From an uncultured Porphyromonadaceae bacterium (lineage in GTDB: Bacteria; Bacteroidota; Bacteroidia; Bacteroidales; Muribaculaceae), in contig CAJMDR010000175.1 in NCBI GenBank assembly GCA_905212215.1, forward strand, positions 1 to 5,196: a stretch of DNA of 5,196 nucleotides. The letters run 5' to 3'. The translations under genes and the position numbers were made by a program. Below are positions 1-5,196 of the stretch, piece by piece (positions within the stretch are counted from its first letter, which is position 1; the number at the start of each line of letters is the position of its first letter). Under the pieces are notes generated by a model. It saw nothing but the letters and a program-made list of their open reading frames with translations. It was not told the origin of the DNA and did not search any database.

Positions 1-3000
1 CTCAGCCAGTCATGGTCTTTGTAGCAGTTCAGCATCGGGAAGGTATAGTCATCGCCTGCCACCCATGCCTCACCAAGGTCGAGAGTGCCTAACTGTGCGG
101 GAGTAAGGGCCACGCCCGGTGTGCTGAGAATGCTGTTGCAGGTACCGTCAAGATAGAATACCTGGCCGGCGGTTGCCTGAGGCAGCCAGTATTCAGGCTT
201 TTCGGGACGCTCGATGTCGGTACCTACGATAGGACCGCACTGAGTGGAGTCGGCAACTATCTTGCCCATATTGTAGCAACGGAGCAACGAGATGATGCCT
301 TTGTTGTTACCAACCTTACACATCGGCTGGCCTACTATGCCGCCTGTGAGGGAAGCACCTTTCACCTCGCCTGCGTTGTAGCAATCTTCAATATGTGCTC
401 CGGTAAGGCCTGCAATGCCGCCTACGGCGTGTCCCGTAGCATCGTTGCCGGATTCAACGGCTCCCTGCTTGGTGCATGTGGAAGCGACATTGCCTGCGTT
501 AACACAGCGTTCTATGGTGATGGCAGCGTCCTGCGATGTGCCGAGGATACCGCCTGCACGGTTGGTGCCGGTGGTGATGTTGCCTGTGTTGATACATTCG
601 CTGATTGTGAGTTCCTGACTGTAAGTGTTGGCAACGATGCCGCCAACGGCATAAGTCTGGGCACTGATGTCACCTTCGTTCACACACTGACGTATCACGA
701 TATATGTACCGGGCTGTACAACGATGCCGGCTGCCAGCGAGGTAGCGGAAGTGACAGTACCTGTGTTGCGGCAGCGTTCTATGATGGTCGGGTCATCGAC
801 ACCGTTACCGGGATTGGCCTGGTTGATGATGCCGGCTGCATTGGATTTGCTCTTAACGGTGATATTACCGGAGTTCCAGCAGTCAGCCACATAACATCCA
901 CGTCCGATTCTTCCGAATAGACCTGCTGCGACGCTCACGGTGCCCTGCGACATAACATCACCAGTGTTGTAGCAGCCTGTTATACGCATGGAGGCATATC
1001 CGCTGCTGGCAGCGATACCTGCCACGTTGCCTTTGGTCTTGAGATTGCCGGAGTTGTAGCAACGGTCGAATACATAAGTGCCTGCATCTGCATTACCGTC
1101 GGCACCGCCTACGATGCCGCCCCAATAGGAGACATCATTGTCCTGGTCGGCGAGATTGGCACATTCTATAAATGTAGAGGGTTGTGACTTGGCCACTATG
1201 CCGGCGCAATAAGTACCGCCGGAAGTCTTGCCATAGTTCTTGCAACCGATGAAGGTAGCTTCACCTTTCACCTCTGAGCAGATGCCGGCGGCATTGCCTG
1301 CCGATGTCGAGGTTGCAGAAATCTCGCCATAGTTCGTACAATTGCGGAAGGTAGCTCCCTGGTATGCCAACGCTGCAAGGCCGGCACGATATGCTCTGGA
1401 ACCGGTTACGGTGGCACGGTTTACGCAGTTCTCAAGGGTGCCGTAAAGCTCGGCAACCAGTGCGGAAGCGTAGGTGGCCTTGGTCTGTGTGATAAGACCT
1501 TCTACAGTGATGTCACGTATCATGCCCTGCGGACCGAGAATGTATATCGGTGCCTGCTTGCCACCGGTACAGGTATAGTTGATGCCGGTGAGCTTGTGAT
1601 TGTTGCCTAACAAAGTGGCATTCCACTGTGCGCCACTTACCGGAATAAAGGTCTTGCCGGTGAAGTCGATGTCGTTTACAAGTTTCACATACTGACCTGC
1701 CATGTCTACCTTGTTGGTGGAGACATAGTTTGCCAGGGTGGTCCAGTCCTCTACGCTCTTGAGCAGATAAGGAGATTCTTGTGTTCCCTTACCTTCAAGT
1801 GTGATGGCGGGGATGCATGCCAATTTTATCGTCTTGACAAGTCCTGCACTCTTAGCCGTCAGAATAGCGGAAACAGGAGCTGTGACGGTTGTGGGAGGCG
1901 TTACTACGCCATCAGCCATGGTGAAGGCTGTGCCATCAAGGGTCCAGACGAGGCCTTCTGCCTGACGCAGAGTGGCGGGAGAAGTAACGTTGCGAACATC
2001 CTGACCCTCGGCCATGGTTATTACCATGCCTGCTGCAGCCTGCATATACGGGTCGGAAGCAAATTCCTTCAGCATGGGGTACATGCCTTTGTTGAAGCTC
2101 CATACGGTGCTCTCGAAGCCTTCGGGAGCGGTACCGGAAGTGAGCTGGCTGGTAGAACGTGCCTCCATGCCTTCCTTATGCTGACCTGCGTTGGGAAGCA
2201 TCGGCAGAATCTGGCTGTCCCAGTATACACTCTTCACGGTGCCTCCGGTTTCGCCCTGACCGTTTATGGAGCCTGTGGCAGCAGTTCCGCCCTCTACCAG
2301 ACCGTAGTTGACGCAACGCACCAGAGCATTGTAATCCTTACCATTGCCATAGCTGGGATTGAAACCAACTATGCCGCCGCCTACGTTTGCGGAATAGATA
2401 TATCCTGCATTGATGGCATCAATAATTTCGCGCCCGTTGCTATAGGCTACGATGCCGCCTGCATACATGGAAGCCGGAGTAGCTGCGCGGTAAACCTTGG
2501 CTATTGTCTTGGCCTGTACGTCGCCAACGTTGACAACGCGCATTATGCTTCCGAAGTTGTTGCAGGCAAAACCTGCGCCATAGGAGCCGTTGGCATGTAT
2601 ATTTCCTGCGTTAAGGCAGTCTACAATCACACCGGAATTGGAATTTACGAATCCGGAGGCATAGTCACCTAAGCTGCGCACGGTGGCGTAGTTGCGGCAA
2701 TGTTCTATGCGGCCTGAGTTGCCCACGGCGAAAGCTGCTATGTAGCTTCCGCCTTCAAAGATACATGAGGAGTCAAGGGTTACGTTTCTGATTATAGCCT
2801 GTGCGCCGAGAGTGCCGAAGAGTCCGAAGAAGCCTGTCTGCTTGGTGACTTCGTACATGCCGCCTTCCCAGCTGCCTTCTTTCTGAGGCTTGGTGGTCCA
2901 GACAACGCCATTGATGTGAAGATTGCGTATTGCGTGGCCGTTGCCGTCGAAGACGCCGTTGAAGTAAACGGATGTGTTGTAGGGCACCCTTGCAATTCCG

Positions 3001-5196
3001 AAGAAGGTGGAATCGCCGGTGAAGTCTATGTCATTTTCAAGGCGGAAATAGGTCTTGGAGAACGGCTGACGCTTCTCAGTGGTGATTTCCGCAAGCTTGT
3101 GCATGTCTTCCTTAGTCTTGATAAGGTAAGGCGATGCCTCTGTACCCTCGCCGTCAAAGGCTTTGGGAGCGAACTTAATCACATGATAGTAGAAGTCGGT
3201 GGGATTGTACTGAATCACCAGGGTATCGGTGGCATATTCGCCGTTGAGTTTCAGTGTTCCTGAAACATAGTCGGCGCCACGGCCTTTGGTGGAGAGCTGA
3301 CCGTTGACGAGGAATTTCACACTTCCTGTGCCCAAGGTCTTGACGGGAGTATCGGTGGTGATTCGTTTCAGATGGTCGGCGCCCTGGAACTGTATTGCCG
3401 TTGCGGAATGTGCCGAGGCAGCTGCGGTGGCAAGGGTCCTCAGACGGGGATAATAGCCTTCTGTAAAGAGCCAAATGTCGGAGCCGAAGCCTTCGGGACC
3501 GGAAGCGGCGGTGAGCTGTGCCGTTGTACGGCCTCTGTTAGAGTTGCCGAGACGCGATATGTTGGAGTCGAAATAGAGGTTCTGCAGAGTGGTTTTCTCC
3601 GGGTAGTACGAGCCGATAAGCTCGCGGCAGGTGGCGTCGGTGTCATTGCCCGACGAGGCGGCGAGCACTTCGGCGCAGGTATAGCAGTTCTTTACGGTGA
3701 GCGAACCCTCGGACATGGCTGTGCCTATGAGACCTCCGGTGTACAGCGATGCGGAAGCCACCACACGGCCTGCGGTGTAGCAGTCGGTCACGGTGCCGGT
3801 CATATAGCCCGCCAGGCCGCCGGTGAAAGCCGAGTTGGTGTAATTCTCGAGAGTGGCGAGCGAGAAACAGCGGATAAGGCTGATGTCCTTTCCCTGTCCC
3901 ACGAGGCCGCCGAGGTGATGTCCCTTGTTAGTGGTGGGACGGCCCGAGACTACTCCGGAGAAATAGGAGTCGGTAATGCGGACGCTGTCGGCAGTGATGG
4001 CTGCGAGACCGCCTGCCACCGCTCCGGCGCTGCTTACGCCGCTATAGATAATATTGTCGGCTGCACCGCACTGGGTCATGTCGCCCACTAAGGAGGCCGT
4101 CATGCCGCCGGTAACACCGCCGAGGCCTGCCACGTTGCTCATGAACAGACGGCAGTTTTGCAATGTGTTGGCATGGGCTGCCAGGCCGGCTGTGTAGGCA
4201 TAGTCGGAACCTACGGAAGCACGCATGACCTCGCAATCGGCTATCAGGCCGTCGCTCCATGCTGCGAGAGCTGCGTTATAACGCCCTTTGGAGGTCACCT
4301 TAGCGCCGGCAAGCTTGATGTTTCGTATCTCGCTGTTTGCAGAAGCATAGCCGAAGAGTGCTGCATAGCCTTCGGAAGAACGCTCCACATTCAGGTTCTT
4401 CAGCGTATGGCCTCCACCGTTGATTATACCCTCGAACGGATGTTCCGCACTGCCGATGGGCTGGAAACGTATGCCACTGAGGTCTATGTCGGCGGTTATG
4501 CTGAAATATTTACCTTTGGTGGCATCGGAAGCTGCGAGACGACCCAGATAGTTCAGGTCGGCCACATTAGCTATTTTATACGGGTCGGCCTCTGTGCCGC
4601 TGCCATCAAGCGAGGTAACGCCTTTGGGATAGTTGATGTCGAACTCCGTAGTGATGCTGCCTTTGGAAAGATAGCCGAAATAGGCTGTGGCAGAACGCAG
4701 TGTCCAGTCGGTCCAGGAGATTGTGCGGGCATCGTTGGCTTTCAGCGTGGTGATGGTGGTGCCGAGAGTCACACCCTCTTCACTTTCCGACAGGATGGAA
4801 GCGGTGTAGATGTCGCCATGCTGCACATCCATGGCGGCGAGCTGCTGCTCTATGACCGCGGACTTGTCGTCGGCCAGTACCAGCTCCACTGTCATGCCAT
4901 GGTTGGCGAAGTTGGTCACCGACAGCACATTGCCGCTCTGCGCTGCAACAACGGCATATTCCCCGGCGGTAGGCTGCGTTCCATCCTTACGGGTTTCTGT
5001 CATGGTGCCGTTGGGAATGAGGAGCTTGGTGGTGTGGAACCATCCCAGGGCTCTGCCGGCATAGTTGCCTTCGCGGACATATATACCCCACCAGTCGGTA
5101 AGCGTAATGGTGCCGTCGGAGGTAATGGTGCCGGTAAATCCACCACGCTGAATGCCATTGCCGGTGTATGGCCCATCGACTCCGGCAAGATTATTA
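1..5196 (-). CDS. Giant GLUG-repeat / Ig-like modular surface protein, internal fragment (both ends missing)
   Basis: One minus-strand frame, first full codon at 5195-5193 and last at 5-3, translates without a stop for 1731 residues. No start codon context, signal peptide or terminal sorting domain is inside the window, so the true protein is longer at both ends. Three modules share one plan: an N-cap opening D/E-G-x-G-T-x-x-x-P-Y, an array of rungs built around C-x-N-x-G-x-V/I and G-G-I-V-G, and a C-cap ending near Y/F-P-x-L. Short beta-rich linkers resembling bacterial Ig domains separate them. This matches the GLUG-motif family of large secreted or surface proteins, predicted beta-solenoids, common in Bacteroidales. 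An adhesin or structural surface role is inferred; no enzyme motif is seen. Composition is rich in Gly, Ala, Thr, Asn and, unusually for a secreted protein, Cys. Codons TTA, CTA and TCA are rare. No frameshift was found. Confidence is high for the gene and architecture, low for the specific function. Confidence 0.93.
3..1799 (-). repeat. GLUG-type repeat module 3 (residues 1133-1731, 13 regular rungs, continues past the window edge)
   Basis: The N-cap reads L-E-G-K-G-T-Q-E-S-P-Y from 1133, then N-D-I-D-F-T-G and a G-N-N-H-K-L turn. Thirteen rungs follow, with core Cys at residues 1257, 1286, 1318, 1345, 1379, 1408, 1439, 1475, 1504, 1534, 1564, 1605 and 1640, an average spacing of about 32 residues (96 bases) and a range of 27-41. 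Every rung keeps Cys-x-Asn, mostly followed by x-Gly-x-Val/Ile (for example C-Y-N-S-G-N-L and C-I-N-T-G-N-I), and most have a G-G-I-V-G-like core between. The array occupies roughly 216-1460. A C-cap with Y-W at 1669-1670, L-T-P-A-Q-L and F-P-M-L ends close to the window edge, so what follows the module is not visible. This is the longest and best conserved array of the three. Confidence 0.88.
1800..2060 (-). other. Atrophied bacterial Ig-like linker between modules 2 and 3 (residues 1046-1132)
   Basis: The segment has the order typical of the small bacterial Ig domains of Bacteroidales and Firmicutes surface proteins: an Asp/Asn-x-Val start (Q-D-V-R-N-V-T), a V-W-T-L-D-G strand and turn, a D-G-V-V-T-P-P turn, then A-P-V-S-A-I-L-T-A followed by a Lys-Thr-Ile-Lys-Leu final strand. 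This resembles the atrophied bacterial Ig (aBig-type) pattern of W-x-S/L, D-G-x-V, L-T-A and K-T-x-x-x at the end. It contains one Cys just before the module 3 cap. The likely role is a rigid spacer between solenoid modules. The family name rests on motif order read by eye. Confidence 0.6.
2061..3158 (-). repeat. GLUG-type repeat module 2 (residues 680-1045, about 5 rungs)
   Basis: The module opens with F-D-G-E-G-T-E-A-S-P-Y from residue 680, followed by N-D-I-D-F-T-G and F-D-G-N-G-H-A-I-R-N-L. An extra charged and Trp-containing loop of about 18 residues, absent from module 1, precedes F-F-G-L-F-G. Rung core positions fall at residues 833, 860, 887, 927 and 961, spaced 27, 27, 40 and 34. Three are Cys (C-R-N-Y, C-L-N-A-G, C-V-N-Y-G); at 887 and 927 the Cys is replaced by Val and Ala while the Asn-x-Gly part is kept. 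The C-cap starts with Y-W-D-S at 991 and includes T-S-Q-L-T, P-E-G-F, V-W-S-F and M-Y-P-M-L. The Y-W-D-S and S-Q-L-T tail is typical of the end of GLUG arrays in this family. Confidence 0.85.
3159..3431 (-). other. Ig-like linker between modules 1 and 2 (residues 589-679)
   Basis: About 90 residues separate the C-cap of module 1 from the N-cap of module 2. It opens with an Ala- and Ser-rich hinge, then shows alternating beta-strand patterns such as A-T-A-I-Q-F, S-V-K-F-L-V-N-G, S-G-T-L-K-L-N-G and D-T-L-V-I-Q-Y, ending in an aromatic Y-Y-H-V-I-K-F strand. It has no Cys and no C-x-N-x-G rung. Length and strand pattern fit a small beta-sandwich of the bacterial Ig type, used as a spacer in surface proteins. 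It resembles the second linker in position and size rather than in clear sequence identity, so the Ig label is an inference. Confidence 0.55.
3432..4610 (-). repeat. GLUG-type repeat module 1 (residues 196-588, about 7 divergent rungs)
   Basis: The module opens with L-D-G-S-G-T-E-A-D-P-Y at 196-206, continues with a D-I-D-L-S-G strand and an F-E-G-I-I-N-G-G-G-H turn, then Y-A-A-L-F-G from residue 277. Rung core positions (the Cys of C-x-N or its equivalent) fall at residues 321, 348, 376, 410, 443, 472 and 504, a spacing of 27-34 residues. The rungs are degenerate: Asn is mostly replaced (for example C-Y-T-A-G and C-F-S-L-A), and Ser replaces Cys at 410. Between them lie G-G-L-V-G, G-G-L-A-G and G-G-L-I-G cores. 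The C-cap begins with Y-F-D-S at 541 and contains T-A-Q-L-T and a G-Y-Y-P-R-L finish near 588. Known GLUG proteins show this cap and core pattern. The beta-solenoid fold is inferred. Confidence 0.8.
4611..5195 (-). other. N-terminal visible region: possible end of an earlier module plus beta-rich linker (residues 1-195)
   Basis: Residues 1-53 are rich in Gly and Thr, with a G-G-F-T-G-T-I stretch at 18-24, a D-W-W-G-I-Y-V segment at 34-40 and aromatic residues before W52-F53. This looks like the last strands of a repeat or cap of another module upstream, but the match is loose. Residues from about 54 to 195 alternate hydrophobic and polar residues, with no Cys and few Asn-Gly rungs. They include a T-A-G-E-Y-A-V-V-A-A strand pair and finish with a beta-rich stretch ending near Y-P-K-G just before module 1. 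It is most likely one or two Ig-like or other beta-sandwich linkers. I cannot assign a named family. Its position, directly before a module N-cap, parallels the two later linkers. Confidence 0.5.

Noticed and set aside
393..920. A 175-residue plus-strand open frame with periodic Cys
   Set aside because: Its periodicity is inherited from the opposite-strand rungs of module 3; it ends at a sense CTA codon.
216..1460. Possible CRISPR or DNA tandem repeat because similar words such as gatgccgcc recur
   Set aside because: The spacing is irregular and the similarity is at protein level (Gly-Gly-Ile and Cys-x-Asn codons). There is no constant direct repeat separated by unique spacers.
1779..2672. 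A 297-residue plus-strand open frame, Cys- and Gly-rich
   Set aside because: It is the codon-registered complement of modules 2 and 3 of the minus-strand gene. The sense strand has clear domain structure through the whole stretch, and the antisense frame stays open only because TTA, CTA and TCA are rare.
3175..3474. Minus-strand open frame of 99 residues, and similar short minus-strand frames at 2792-2995, 3440-3646, 4042-4260 and 5000-5188
   Set aside because: They lie in other frames of the same strand as the main gene, with Arg/Pro/Ser-rich translations lacking domain features, as expected for out-of-frame reading of GC-rich coding DNA.
3372..4091. A 239-residue plus-strand open frame
   Set aside because: It is an antisense shadow of module 1, in the same register, ending at a sense TTA codon. 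It has no ribosome binding site or family motif that I can see.
4810..5064. Plus-strand open frame of 84 residues
   Set aside because: It overlaps the N-terminal linker of the main gene, is Ser-rich with no recognisable motif, and has no supporting start signal.

Overview
The whole window lies inside one protein-coding gene on the minus strand. Reading from base 5195 down to base 3, one frame stays open for 1731 codons with no stop. Neither the start nor the stop codon is in the window, so this is an internal piece of a very large protein. I see no second gene, RNA gene, promoter, terminator, mobile element or CRISPR array. The long plus-strand open frames are antisense shadows.

The protein is a modular, repeat-built surface or secreted protein. 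From the N-terminal side (high coordinates) to the C-terminal side (low coordinates) it contains: a linker region that may begin with the end of an earlier module (residues 1-195); GLUG-type module 1 (196-588); a short Ig-like linker (589-679); module 2 (680-1045); a second Ig-like linker resembling an atrophied bacterial Ig domain (1046-1132); and module 3 (1133 to about 1731). Each module has the same plan: an N-cap with a D/E-G-x-G-T-x-x-x-P-Y opening and a D-I-D-F/L plus G-x-x-H 'inventory' segment, then an array of roughly 27-41-residue rungs with a Cys-x-Asn-x-Gly-x-Val/Ile core and a G-G-I-V-G-like core, then a C-cap (Y-x-D/W ... T-x-Q-L ... W ... Y/F-P-M/R-L). Modules 1, 2 and 3 carry about 7, 5 and 13 rungs.

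The GLUG plus bacterial-Ig architecture, the large size, and the moderately GC-rich sequence that avoids TTA, CTA and TCA codons suggest an anaerobic, probably gut-associated member of the Bacteroidales (Bacteroidota). This placement is an inference; no taxonomic marker is present. The likely role is an extended beta-solenoid stalk or adhesin at the cell surface. No catalytic motif is visible, and the ligand cannot be read from the sequence.
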